A DNA stretch of 64,000 bases from Paenibacillus sp. FSL R7-0204 (lineage in GTDB: Bacteria > Bacillota > Bacilli > Paenibacillales > Paenibacillaceae), in NCBI RefSeq assembly GCF_038002225.1, contig NZ_JBBOCA010000001.1, forward strand, positions 3,844,001-3,908,000, written 5' to 3'. Shown here piece by piece: positions 45,979 through 54,954 of the stretch. A program made the position numbers and the translations under genes. A model generated the notes under the pieces. It saw only the letters and a program-made list of their open reading frames with translations. It did no database searches and was not told where the DNA came from. The first letter of the stretch is position 1; each line of letters begins with the position of its first letter.

Positions 45979-47841
45979 CTATTCGTTTCGCACCGGGAAA
46001 TACACCTGATAAGTCTCATACCCGATATCCCGGATTCTTCTGAGCTGAATGCCCGGGTCCTGGCGGGTGGTCTTGAAGAAGTAACGCCAGCTCCCCCACT
46101 CCCGTTCGTTCTCCATGATGATCTCACCGGCTGCATCCGCCAACGGGGTGTAGAGAATTCGTTCGTTCTCGGTAATGCCAGCCAGTACTTCCGGTCCGTA
46201 GCGGAACGCGCCAGTCTGCCCGTCGTCCGGCAGAGGAATGAAGCGGATGCCTACCGGCATAATGATGCTGATCCGGTCGCCGTCTTGCCACTCTCTCAGT
46301 ATCGTATAGAAGGCGGAGTGATCCGCAGACTTCCCGTGCAGCTCCCCGTTCACATAGATCACAGCTTCTGACATGATCCAGTCTGGAATGCGCAGATGGA
46401 CGGCAAACTCGCTGGCAGAGCTGGTATGGACGGTGAAATCATATTTTCTGTAATCCGGCATGTTCTCATGAAGTGCAGTAATCTCATTCAGCTCCTGCTG
46501 CCCGGCTGTGTTCGAGGAGTTCAGCATGCTTCCGCTCATATGATCCTGGGATTGCTGAATCCGCACATTCTCTCCGTGGATCCCGGTGGTCAGCTCCGAA
46601 CGGAAATACTGGCAGACATAGATATCGTTCTGCTCCTGATAATAGATGCCTCTGTTGAGCGCCGCATTGGCCTGGACCATTGTTCCGTGACAACAGAAGA
46701 AACTATCCGTCTCCGTGCTCCAGTCCTTCCGCAGCCCGGCCTTCATCGGCAGGAAGTAGGTTAGCAGCCCGGTTGCCGGATCGCTATGCTTGTTGCCGGT
46801 CAGATGGTATTCCTGGTAATAGGCCTGAGCCATAATGCCGTTGTACATATTATATTCAATATACTGCGCGTAGGCCGGATTCGAGGTGTGCCGGAAAAGG
46901 AACTCAGCCAGGCGAATCATGTTATACACTGTACAGTGCTCCTGATTCTTATCTCCAAGGCGGGCCTTGATCTTCATCTTCGGCATCCATACTTCACCCG
47001 CCGTATTACCGCCGGTAGCCAGCATTCCCCGCTCAGTGACCGCACATTTCCAGTAAGCCGTGACAATATCCATCCAGCGCTGCCCGCCGGTGACCTCGTA
47101 AGCTCTGGCGCAGCCGAGTACCTCGGGAATGGTCGTGTTGGCGTGCATGTTGGTCAACGGGTCTTTATTCTCCAGTAATGGGCGGAACAGTCTGCTGCGG
47201 TAATACCGTTCCAGCAAAACAGTGTATTTATCGTTCCCGGTAAGCTCCAGCAGATCAGCCCAAGCCTCCAGCATACCGCCTGTCTCCATATCCAGAATAT
47301 CGTCGAATTTCTCTCTGGTGAAGGTACTGCTCCAATCGACGAACCAGTCAGCGAATCTGTCCGCGATATCAAGCGCCTTGTCACTCCCGGTGAATTGATG
47401 CATATCGACAAGACCCATAAATAACTTATGAATATTATATTGCGGCGCCCAGATTGCCTTGCCTTGGGCCACCCAATGCAGATATTTCTCAGGAATCGGT
47501 GCGGCCCATTGTCCTCCGTTGTCCTTCTGGCATTCAGCCAGCTCATCCAGGATAAGGTCGGCCTTCACCTTGATTTCCAGATCCCCGGTCTCATGATACC
47601 GGATCGCTGCCGCAGACAGCCAGTGTCCCAGAAAATGGCCGCGGATCTGGCAGACCGGCGTCTCCCAGCCCCCGTGGGCATCTTCCGGGATATCCCTGCC
47701 GTCATATCTTCCCGCCTCTACTTTATAGTTAAAAAGGAGATTATCATTCGTCAGTTTCATCAAATACCGGCGGTTGGCCTCTTCCCTGCGTCTCAAATCA
47801 TGATCTTGAAGAATGACCTCTTTGCCCTTCAGTTCTCTCAT
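45979..47841 (-). CDS. GH127-family glycosidase (beta-L-arabinofuranosidase-like)
   Basis: 620 residues, no signal peptide, so cytoplasmic. An (alpha/alpha)6-barrel domain is followed by beta-sandwich domains. The zinc site of GH127 is visible: Glu301 and Cys303 (QEHCTVYNM) and the Cys pair 383-384 (FFCCHGT); one of these cysteines acts as nucleophile in characterised members. The family hydrolyses terminal beta-L-arabinofuranosides from plant glycans, though many paralogues have other substrates. It is a single gene with its own promoter at 47884-47912. Confidence 0.92.
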   Translation of the reverse strand: MRELKGKEVILQDHDLRRREEANRRYLMKLTNDNLLFNYKVEAGRYDGRDIPEDAHGGWETPVCQIRGHFLGHWLSAAAIRYHETGDLEIKVKADLILDELAECQKDNGGQWAAPIPEKYLHWVAQGKAIWAPQYNIHKLFMGLVDMHQFTGSDKALDIADRFADWFVDWSSTFTREKFDDILDMETGGMLEAWADLLELTGNDKYTVLLERYYRSRLFRPLLENKDPLTNMHANTTIPEVLGCARAYEVTGGQRWMDIVTAYWKCAVTERGMLATGGNTAGEVWMPKMKIKARLGDKNQEHCTVYNMIRLAEFLFRHTSNPAYAQYIEYNMYNGIMAQAYYQEYHLTGNKHSDPATGLLTYFLPMKAGLRKDWSTETDSFFCCHGTMVQANAALNRGIYYQEQNDIYVCQYFRSELTTGIHGENVRIQQSQDHMSGSMLNSSNTAGQQELNEITALHENMPDYRKYDFTVHTSSASEFAVHLRIPDWIMSEAVIYVNGELHGKSADHSAFYTILREWQDGDRISIIMPVGIRFIPLPDDGQTGAFRYGPEVLAGITENERILYTPLADAAGEIIMENEREWGSWRYFFKTTRQDPGIQLRRIRDIGYETYQVYFPVRNE

Positions 47842-47865
47842 TGCTGCAGCCCCTTAATGGAATGA

Positions 47866-47912
47866 CATTGTTTGCACAATGAAATTATAAAGAAGCCTGC
47901 GTCTTAATCCAA
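47866..47912 (-). promoter_or_regulatory. Promoter of GH127 gene with downstream dyad
   Basis: Minus strand TTGGAT (47907-47912), 17-base spacer, TATAAT (47884-47889). Directly downstream is the dyad CATTG-TTTGCA-CAATG (47866-47881), placed where a repressor could block initiation. Confidence 0.65.
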
Positions 47913-47964
47913 TGATGGATACGAATATAAAGTTGATTCATACTGATGATTAGCCAGTGAATGT

Positions 47965-49212
47965 TCATCTTGTGATATACATGTTCAACAACGATACCTC
48001 ATCCAGTTGATCGGCTGGTCTTCCGTTCGCTTTAACGATTGCTGGCGTGCCTTTGTAGAGAATATGGCCGTCAGCAGCATCGGCAACTGCCGCGATAGGC
48101 ATGTTGTTATTCTTAAAATAGTCACCGGTCTGCAGCAGCAGATAAACCTGGCCATTCGCCACCTGTGCTTGACTGATCCTCCCTTTGCCTATTTGACTTG
48201 CCTCAATAGTCACTTGGGAATGAGCGAGGTTGGAGGACAGGTCATAGCGGTCTACGGTTACTGCCTCCTCCGAGATATGCAAGGAGGTGAATATGTCTCC
48301 CTCCAAGATACGGGTTGTCGAAGTTACCGGTTCGTTTCTTATGGTCCCCGTTACGGGCGGCAACTCCTTCAGGTCTTCAGAAGCGTAGCGATACTCAAAT
48401 GTTTTTTCAGTGAATATTGTGACTTCGTTTGTAGAAACTGCTTTGCCAGGCTGGCCCTCGCTCTGCTCTGTCACCACAAACAACACCCGGGAGTTAGCTA
48501 CAGTCGGCTTTGCTTCGGCGATACTTTTTATTCGCAGCTCCCGTCCGGTACCGGATGTTGCCCCTAATGGCAGCTCGACACTCCGAACTGGCTCTCCCCG
48601 CTCGATGTCAAACACCTTATCAATGACCTCATTGTCACTGTTTTCTCTGCTGACCTCGGTGAGTACATGCACTTCAGATCCGATTTTCTGTACGTCAATC
48701 ACATTAGCGTAGAATGCAAAGCTGGGCTGTTGATCCGTGTAACGGGTTTGCTCCCCGGTTGTCAAATCCAGTGAATCTATACTCCAACGAATAGTCCCTT
48801 CTTGGTGCGAATCTTTCGGTGTAGCATAACTGGCTTTAGCATAAATAATTACTTCTTGATCTGAGTAAAAGCCATAAGCATCCGACTTCCCTCGCATGAA
48901 CCCTGAATGCTCTTCATACAGCGCGTTTAAATCGGAATAAAATTGTTCATGCGGACCTTGGTCTCTCATCCATTGATCCCTGAACGTCCGCTCGATTCTC
49001 TTGCTGCCTGATGTTAATACCTCAATGGGATACGAGCCTTTGCCACCGGTATAACTGCCTGACAACGTTAACTTATCTGCCAGGGAAGGGTCTCCTTCTA
49101 TGGTCTGCAGCTGATATTCCGGCAGGCGCAATTCAGCCCCAAACGCATAATAGGTGCCGAGCGAAACCACTGTCAACAAAATAAGCGCACAAGTAATTGC
49201 ATAGCGTTTCAT
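47965..49212 (-). CDS. Membrane-anchored extracytoplasmic protein of YtrAB-like operon
   Basis: 415 residues with an N-terminal signal anchor (AITCALILLTVVSLGTYYAF) and a long extracytoplasmic beta-rich region, with repeated strand pairs such as RVLFVVTEQSEGQPGKAVST and GQVYLLLQTGDYFKNNNMPI. No family recognised. AAGGAGGGA precedes ATG 49212, and the gene follows the permease by 14 bp. It is probably an accessory or sensor subunit of that ABC system. Confidence 0.75.
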   Translation of the reverse strand: MKRYAITCALILLTVVSLGTYYAFGAELRLPEYQLQTIEGDPSLADKLTLSGSYTGGKGSYPIEVLTSGSKRIERTFRDQWMRDQGPHEQFYSDLNALYEEHSGFMRGKSDAYGFYSDQEVIIYAKASYATPKDSHQEGTIRWSIDSLDLTTGEQTRYTDQQPSFAFYANVIDVQKIGSEVHVLTEVSRENSDNEVIDKVFDIERGEPVRSVELPLGATSGTGRELRIKSIAEAKPTVANSRVLFVVTEQSEGQPGKAVSTNEVTIFTEKTFEYRYASEDLKELPPVTGTIRNEPVTSTTRILEGDIFTSLHISEEAVTVDRYDLSSNLAHSQVTIEASQIGKGRISQAQVANGQVYLLLQTGDYFKNNNMPIAAVADAADGHILYKGTPAIVKANGRPADQLDEVSLLNMYITR

Positions 49213-49226
49213 AAGTCATTCCCTCC

Positions 49227-50039
49227 TTACACAGTGATCTTCTTGGAGATTAGTCTGAAGCCCAGCGTAAGCGTTATACCTAACACAGCAAGGTATACCA
49301 CCATACGGATGGCTGTGAGCTCTCGCGGATAGAAATAACCGTACGCATTAAGATGTACTGTGAACCCGATGACAGTCCCGCAGGCGGCAACATATAAGAT
49401 TGCATAGATAATGCCTGTCCAGCGGTAGCATCGTTCTAACAAGATTGCCGTAAAGATAACGCAGACAGCCAGAATGCCGATACCATAATAAACAACAAAT
49501 TGCAGTCCATCCTGTGGAAGTAAGATTTGATTGAATACCCGGTTCGATGCGACGGCTTCGGCAAACAAGGACGAGATGCGATATTCAGCGGGAACCATCC
49601 AGTTGAACAATTGGCGCTCTAACAGCAGGAGCAGCAGCTGAAAAGCGACTAAGGCAAAAACAAACAGAAAGATAGCAGTAGCTTTGGCTATATATACGTT
49701 CCACCTTGCTGTCGGCAGGGTAAACATCCGGTAGGCAAATTTATCACGGCCGATCCAGTCCAGGTACCAAATCAGAAAGACATACAGACCCAATACCGTA
49801 ATGCTGATCAAAATAGGAATGGTGAACCAGAACTGTGAATCCCCGATGATATCGGCAAATGAAAAGTTATGCGGTGTTTGATTCTCCAAGCGGGCGGCCT
49901 CTTTCCAGTTGTTAACTCTTACCTGTACAGCAAGCACAAGTCTGATGATTTGAAAGACTGCCGTCAAGCTCATTAAGCTGAAAAGCACATACTGGAAGCG
50001 CTGGACTTCCAAATGAACAAGCTTAAGATATCTGTTCAT
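49227..50039 (-). CDS. ABC-type permease of YtrAB-like operon
   Basis: 270 residues with six hydrophobic segments (e.g. VLFSLMSLTAVFQIIRLVLA, LISITVLGLYVFLIWYLDWI, FLFVFALVAFQLLLLLLERQ). Its ATG overlaps the stop of the ATPase gene (ATGA). Its place after a YtrA-like regulator and a YtrB-like ATPase suggests an envelope-stress ABC system; the substrate is unknown. Confidence 0.8.
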   Translation of the reverse strand: MNRYLKLVHLEVQRFQYVLFSLMSLTAVFQIIRLVLAVQVRVNNWKEAARLENQTPHNFSFADIIGDSQFWFTIPILISITVLGLYVFLIWYLDWIGRDKFAYRMFTLPTARWNVYIAKATAIFLFVFALVAFQLLLLLLERQLFNWMVPAEYRISSLFAEAVASNRVFNQILLPQDGLQFVVYYGIGILAVCVIFTAILLERCYRWTGIIYAILYVAACGTVIGFTVHLNAYGYFYPRELTAIRMVVYLAVLGITLTLGFRLISKKITV

Positions 50040-50725
50040 GCGAGGTACACCTCTTTCATGACGTCAACGACGGATTTGTTCTCCTCGCTTCGTAGCTGTT
50101 CGCACTCAAAACTGCGGGCAACAGTCCCTTCACGCAGCAGCACCGCTTTATCGATGAGATGCTCGATCTCCCCCACCTCGTGAGTGGTCAGTAGAACACC
50201 GCGGCTGCCGACCATTTCGCTGGAGAATACTTCGGCAATCCTCTCCCGGCTGATCAAATCAATTCCGGAGAAGGGCTCGTCCATGATTACATAATCAGAG
50301 TCTTGGGCCAAGCCGAGCACCAGATTGAACTTGGCTGCTGTTCCCTTCGACAATTGGCGGATACGCTCCTGGAAATCCAGATCAAAGAAGCGCATGAGTT
50401 CGTTCGCTCTATCCTTGTTCCAACTGCAATAAAAGTCTTCCATGAACCGGAGAGCGTCAGCTAGCTTCATGGAAGGCGGAATAGCCAGGTGATCAGGGAT
50501 ATAGGAGACCCGCTCATAAGTATTCCAGCTAATCGGCTTACCTTCAATTCGAATGGACCCTCCATGAATCGGCGTTAGTCCCATAATCGCTTTGAGTATT
50601 GTTGATTTGCCTACACCGTTAAGCCCGATCAGGCAAGTGATCTGTCCCATTTCAGCAGTGAACGTGACATCTTTTAGCACATTTTTATAAGCATATCTTT
50701 GTCTGACATGTTCAAGCTCAATCAT
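50036..50725 (-). CDS. ytrB: YtrB-like ABC ATPase
   Basis: 229 residues with Walker A GLNGVGKST, degenerate signature LSKGTAAKF, Walker B YVIMDEPFSGID and LTTHEVGEIE. This signature and the short helical domain with CSWNKDRANELM are characteristic of YtrB-type ATPases linked to GntR/YtrA regulators. ATG 50725 has AAGGAGG 8 nt upstream and overlaps the regulator stop by 8 bp. Confidence 0.87.
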   Translation of the reverse strand: MIELEHVRQRYAYKNVLKDVTFTAEMGQITCLIGLNGVGKSTILKAIMGLTPIHGGSIRIEGKPISWNTYERVSYIPDHLAIPPSMKLADALRFMEDFYCSWNKDRANELMRFFDLDFQERIRQLSKGTAAKFNLVLGLAQDSDYVIMDEPFSGIDLISRERIAEVFSSEMVGSRGVLLTTHEVGEIEHLIDKAVLLREGTVARSFECEQLRSEENKSVVDVMKEVYLA

Positions 50726-51173
50726 TGCTGTTTCCTCCTTGCTCACTGCCGAAGGGTTCTCCCGTTGGCTGTTCTCTTTTTTTCACTTGAGCGTTCTCAT
50801 ATTTTCGTTGAACCACATCCAGGACTTCATCTAACGGAACGTCAATGCTGCTGATGGAAGCCACAAACGCCTCAACGGCTTTACCGAGCAGCTCCGACCG
50901 AATCTGTCTCAACACCTCCCGCTCCATAGTGATGCGGCTGGGAGAGTTGCCTTCCGTTACAATCAACCGCTGATCCTCCATTTCTTTGTAAGCTCTCTGC
51001 GCAGTATTGGGATTAATCTTTAGCAGGGCAGCCAGCTCTCGCCTAGACGGTATGGTCTGGCCAGACTGGAGAACGCCGGTTACGATCTTCTCCTTAAACA
51101 GGCGAACGACTTGAAGATAGACAGGATCACGACTGTTGAAGGGGATTGTGGCCCATTCGTTGACTTTGTTCAC
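50718..51173 (-). CDS. ytrA: GntR-family repressor, YtrA subfamily
   Basis: 151 residues. Winged helix-turn-helix at 12-80 (DPVYLQVVRLFKEKIVTG, PSRRELAALLKINPNTAQRA, LIVTEG), followed by a short dimerisation tail rather than a ligand domain, as in the YtrA subfamily. GTG 51173 is chosen because AGAGGG lies 8 nt upstream. It leads the operon with ATPase, permease and accessory protein. In Bacillus, YtrA represses its operon until cell-wall antibiotics act. A promoter and inverted repeat lie just upstream. Confidence 0.88.
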   Translation of the reverse strand: MNKVNEWATIPFNSRDPVYLQVVRLFKEKIVTGVLQSGQTIPSRRELAALLKINPNTAQRAYKEMEDQRLIVTEGNSPSRITMEREVLRQIRSELLGKAVEAFVASISSIDVPLDEVLDVVQRKYENAQVKKREQPTGEPFGSEQGGNSND

Positions 51174-51201
51174 AAGCGACACCCTCTTATCTTCACATGT
51201 G

Positions 51202-51263
51202 TGTGTACTAAGTGGTGCATACACTACAAGATGTATTATGTGGTTAATACACTTGTTTGTCAA
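51202..51263 (-). promoter_or_regulatory. Promoter and inverted-repeat operator of ytrA-like operon
   Basis: Minus strand TTGACA (51258-51263), 17-base spacer, CATAAT (51235-51240). The spacer holds the dyad GTATTA-N6-TAATAC. Downstream, where transcription begins, is TGTGTA-N12-TACACT (51202-51225), close to the AGTGTA/TACACT inverted repeat of YtrA-type repressors. Confidence 0.75.
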
Positions 51264-51273
51264 TCGGTTGTGG

Positions 51274-51311
51274 TTCAAAAAAACCGTTGAATCTTTTCAG
51301 ATCAACGGTTT
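51274..51311 (-). terminator. Intrinsic terminator after nagZ-like gene
   Basis: Perfect 10-bp stem AAACCGTTGA (51281-51290) with TCAACGGTTT (51302-51311), followed by TTTT on the minus strand. It insulates the amino-sugar operon from the ytrA promoter. Confidence 0.88.
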
Positions 51312-51404
51312 CCGCAAAACTCAATTTTTGCCCTATACCTTATATAATGGCGTAATTAATAATTGTGGCTCGTTCCCTGGTACTCAATCGTGCCGTATAT
51401 AGTC

Positions 51405-52976
51405 TTATCCGGCTGTTTCAGGCCTCTGAATAAGCACTTCCGCCAGCGCCTGAAGCGAATAATCGGAGGTCGAGCACAGCAGGATGCTTCCGGCGTTCTG
51501 TGGCAGGTGCGCATCGTCATACGGGTTACGCAGCACCAGGTTCAGCAGCGGTCCGGCGGCGGCAAGCTGCGCGGCAAGTTCGAGCTGTCCCTGAAACAGA
51601 TGGGCATTCAGTGTCCCCTGGATCACGGTATGTCCGGCAGCTTTGACACATAAGTCAACGATCTCCGCAGCTTCAGGCTTCATGCTGCAATACTCTACCT
51701 GTACGGACAGGCCTTGGGCTTCCAGCAACGCTGCCAAGCCGATTGTCTGTCCACCGGAGTTGTCGGCGATGGTGAGCTGCTCCTGGCGCGGCAAGATCAG
51801 CATATATTGATGCGCGGCAGACAGCGGCAGCAATTGTTGCGGATCGCGGCTGATCTTGACCGTGCGGCGTGCATATTGAAGGGCCGACTCATTCCATCCC
51901 TCGCGCGAAATAGGCCGGGCTGCCCCCTGGTATTGCCGGAATTTACCATAGAGGCGGTGTATACGGTTGACCGATTCGTCAATTCTCGATTCATCGATGA
52001 CGCTGTCCAGAACAGCCTTGCGGATGCCGGCGATCACCCGCTCCTGGTATTCTGGCGTATGACACATTAGAATCATGTCATTGCCGGCCAGCACAGCCAG
52101 TACGCCCACCTCATCCGGGTTGAAATTCTTCTTGATCGCGCCCATCTCAATGTCGTCGGTGCAGATGACACCCTCGAAGCCCAGCCTGCTGCGCAGTAAG
52201 TCTCCTGCAAAGAAGGGGCTCAGTGAAGCAGGCAGTCCTGCCGACTCGGTAATGTTAGGAAATACGAGATGTCCCATCATGATTGAATCGGCCCCGGCTT
52301 CGATGGCAGCGATAAATGGCAACAGCGGCCCGTTCATTAACTCCTCTATTGTGAGTTCGCACTCTGGCAGGACAACGTGGGAATCCCCGCTGACTTGTCC
52401 ATGGCCGGGGAAATGTTTGGCCGTGACCGCCACGCCTGCCTCATGCATACCGCTGATGTATGCCTTGCCGAAAGCGGCTACGACTTCGGGGTCTTCGCCG
52501 AAGGAACGCACCCCTACAACTGGATTGTCTATGTTCGTATTCACATCCAGCACCGGTGCCCAGTTCATCGGGATGCCCAGCGCATGGAGCTGGCTGCCAA
52601 TGATTTTACCCTGGAGATAAGCGGTCTCAGCATCCAGGCTTAATCCGGCTGCACGGTTACCGGGGATATAAGGATAAAAGGTCTTGAACTTGGAGAGCGT
52701 ACCTCCTTCCTCATCAATCGATACATAGTAAGGCTGGGGAAGGCCGGAGTCTCCGGCAATGGCCTGAACCTCCGCCATCAGCCTCAGCGTCTGCTGCTCA
52801 TCCTTAACATTATGGGGGAACAAGCCGATCCCCCCGAACCGGTTCTGAGACATCCGTTCACGGAAGTCAGGCTCTGCTGCTGTGGAGGGGGTTCCGACCA
52901 CGCACATCAGGGATATTTTGTCCTCCAGACTCATGGCTGCCGGAGCTTGTGGTGAATTCACTTCATTCAGCTGCAT
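51405..52976 (-). CDS. nagZ: GH3 beta-N-acetylglucosaminidase, NagZ-like
   Basis: 523 residues, no signal peptide. The GH3 barrel has the NagZ hallmark KHFPGHGQVSGDSH (Asp198-His200 general acid/base dyad) and nucleophile Asp274 in CTDDIEMG. A C-terminal domain (about 370-523) resembles the second GH3 domain. It releases terminal beta-GlcNAc from cell-wall or chitin fragments. Bacillus NagZ is secreted as a lipoprotein, but this one appears cytoplasmic, so it would act on imported oligosaccharides. AGGAGG lies 11 nt upstream. It is the last gene of the amino-sugar locus. Confidence 0.92.
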   Translation of the reverse strand: MQLNEVNSPQAPAAMSLEDKISLMCVVGTPSTAAEPDFRERMSQNRFGGIGLFPHNVKDEQQTLRLMAEVQAIAGDSGLPQPYYVSIDEEGGTLSKFKTFYPYIPGNRAAGLSLDAETAYLQGKIIGSQLHALGIPMNWAPVLDVNTNIDNPVVGVRSFGEDPEVVAAFGKAYISGMHEAGVAVTAKHFPGHGQVSGDSHVVLPECELTIEELMNGPLLPFIAAIEAGADSIMMGHLVFPNITESAGLPASLSPFFAGDLLRSRLGFEGVICTDDIEMGAIKKNFNPDEVGVLAVLAGNDMILMCHTPEYQERVIAGIRKAVLDSVIDESRIDESVNRIHRLYGKFRQYQGAARPISREGWNESALQYARRTVKISRDPQQLLPLSAAHQYMLILPRQEQLTIADNSGGQTIGLAALLEAQGLSVQVEYCSMKPEAAEIVDLCVKAAGHTVIQGTLNAHLFQGQLELAAQLAAAGPLLNLVLRNPYDDAHLPQNAGSILLCSTSDYSLQALAEVLIQRPETAG

Positions 52977-53006
52977 AACTGTTCCATCCTCCTGTCGGTT
53001 TGTTGG

Positions 53007-54932
53007 CTAACCCTCGCTGTGGACAAGGCCCAGCTCCTGATAGAGCGTCCGCTCTAGATAATCATGCAGATAAAAGCGCGATGTCACGAAATGTTCAGCC
53101 ATATCCCGGGGCTGGTATTGCAGAAGCGCCTCCAGCATCCGAGGCCGGACGGCTTCGCGTCCGTTATGGTTACGTGTGTAATTGTTCAGCAGAGAGCGCC
53201 ATTCTGCGCTGTCGCCCGGGTACAGCTCCCAGCGGTAGGCATACTTGTGGATCGCCCTGGAGCGGTCGGTCGCCACCTCGAAATCATGCATAATTGCAAT
53301 TAGTTCGGCGTAATCCTTATTCCTCTGCGCATGCTCCCGCAACTTCCAGATGATTTCGTAGTAATCCTCTAACTGGTAATTACCAAGCTGAGAATGGCCT
53401 GTCTCAGGTGGTATACCATGGAACAGCTCCAGGAAGCGGTCGATGAACGTACCAGCATCTGCCCGCCGGTTCCAGGCGAGATCGGCATGAAGCAGCATCG
53501 GATACCAGGTGGTCTCGAATACGCCATAAGGAACGCCAAGGCTGAATGGCCCGGTCCAGTTCGTTGCCACCATACAGCGGATATCCAGCTTCTCGGCAGT
53601 CTCTGCCCACTGTAGCAGATTGTCGGTCCGGTTATTAATGACCGGGTAGTTCTGGTGCTCCGCCCAGTCGAAGCTGCGGACTGCCGGAGCACCCATCACC
53701 TCAATGCCCAGTGCCCTGAACTTATTGGTCAGGGAAGTAACTTCATGTTTGATGTTGCGGCCGTTATAGATCCAGATCATCGCCGCGCTGCGCGGATCAA
53801 GCTTCGCCAGCTCTTCTGGCGGGCATTTGTCCAGCATATCATGCCAGAAGAGCGGCTGCCGTCCCCGGCTGACCGTGAATTCGATCAGGCGGTTCAGGAA
53901 AGAGATGAAGGCCCGTTCCCGTACGCCGCCGAATTCCTTCCGGCACGCTTCACATTCACACAGGCTATACACCTCGTCACAACCCAGATGAATATAACGT
54001 GATTCAGGATGGGCATCCATCATCTCCGCCAGCAAGCTTGTAATCAGTTCATACGTCTGCGGATGGGACGGGCAGATCTCGCCGGTAGATTCCTCGGTCT
54101 CCCGCAGATGCTTCCAGGCGTCATGGCGCAGCACATACTCCAGGTGGCCGAAGCTCTGCTGCAGCGGAATAATCTCGATATAATGCTCATGGGCAGCAGC
54201 CTGAAGCGCCTCCAGTTCTTCCCGGCTAAGCGCATGCTGCGGATGGACGAATTCCGGGTGTATGCTGAACGGGAACTTATCCTCGTATTCAATGAGCACC
54301 GCGTTCGTCTTGTAGCGGGAGAACTCCGCCAGGTAATCGATTAGCCGCTCCGGCTTCGAGAAGGTCTGGCGCAGATCGAAGTTCATCACCCTCAGCTCCG
54401 TATCGGGCCAATCGGTAATGGACACCGCAGGAATATCGCCACCGGCTTGCAGGCACTGCAATTGCAGCAGTGTCTGCAAGCCGTAATAGAGTCCGGCAGC
54501 GTCAAGGGTGCGGATTGCTGCACCGCTTGCGCTAACCTCTAGATGGTAGCCTTCAGCCCGGCCCTTCAGCACGGACAGATCAGTCTCAGCAAGCTTAGAA
54601 GCCGAAGCCCCGCCGTTATGAAGGCCGGCTTCTCCGGGCTCAGCCCAGGCGGCAACCTGCCCGGAAGCTCCGGGTTCAGTCTGCGTTGAAATGATCTCAG
54701 TGCTCTCAGTTCCCTTGCTTTCCGCAAAATCCTCAATCAGCAGCGAGTACCCCTCACCTGCTCCCGAGACAGTGGCGATAACCTCCTGGCCGCGAAAAGC
54801 CCGCCGGCAATGAAGCACCAGCCGGGGGTCTTCCACTTCCATAGCCAGTTGCAGACGGACCTCCCCGCCTGACCGCCATGGCTTCTTGTCTGTAATCCTC
54901 ACCTGCTTCGGCTCGGGTATCAAGTTTAGCAT
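53007..54932 (-). CDS. GH20-family beta-N-acetylhexosaminidase
   Basis: 641 residues, no signal peptide. An N-terminal GH20b-like domain (1-170) carries a low-complexity insertion (about 72-118). The catalytic TIM barrel starts near 175 with the Asp-Glu pair 319-320 in HLGCDEVY, which performs substrate-assisted hydrolysis of GlcNAc or GalNAc ends. A helical C-terminal region follows. As a cytoplasmic enzyme next to nagZ, nagA and nagB it probably trims imported amino-sugar oligomers. GAGGAGGAG precedes ATG 54932. Its gene is separated from nagA by the hairpin array. Confidence 0.9.
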   Translation of the reverse strand: MLNLIPEPKQVRITDKKPWRSGGEVRLQLAMEVEDPRLVLHCRRAFRGQEVIATVSGAGEGYSLLIEDFAESKGTESTEIISTQTEPGASGQVAAWAEPGEAGLHNGGASASKLAETDLSVLKGRAEGYHLEVSASGAAIRTLDAAGLYYGLQTLLQLQCLQAGGDIPAVSITDWPDTELRVMNFDLRQTFSKPERLIDYLAEFSRYKTNAVLIEYEDKFPFSIHPEFVHPQHALSREELEALQAAAHEHYIEIIPLQQSFGHLEYVLRHDAWKHLRETEESTGEICPSHPQTYELITSLLAEMMDAHPESRYIHLGCDEVYSLCECEACRKEFGGVRERAFISFLNRLIEFTVSRGRQPLFWHDMLDKCPPEELAKLDPRSAAMIWIYNGRNIKHEVTSLTNKFRALGIEVMGAPAVRSFDWAEHQNYPVINNRTDNLLQWAETAEKLDIRCMVATNWTGPFSLGVPYGVFETTWYPMLLHADLAWNRRADAGTFIDRFLELFHGIPPETGHSQLGNYQLEDYYEIIWKLREHAQRNKDYAELIAIMHDFEVATDRSRAIHKYAYRWELYPGDSAEWRSLLNNYTRNHNGREAVRPRMLEALLQYQPRDMAEHFVTSRFYLHDYLERTLYQELGLVHSEG

Positions 54933-54954
54933 TGCACTCTCCTCCTCTTACAAC

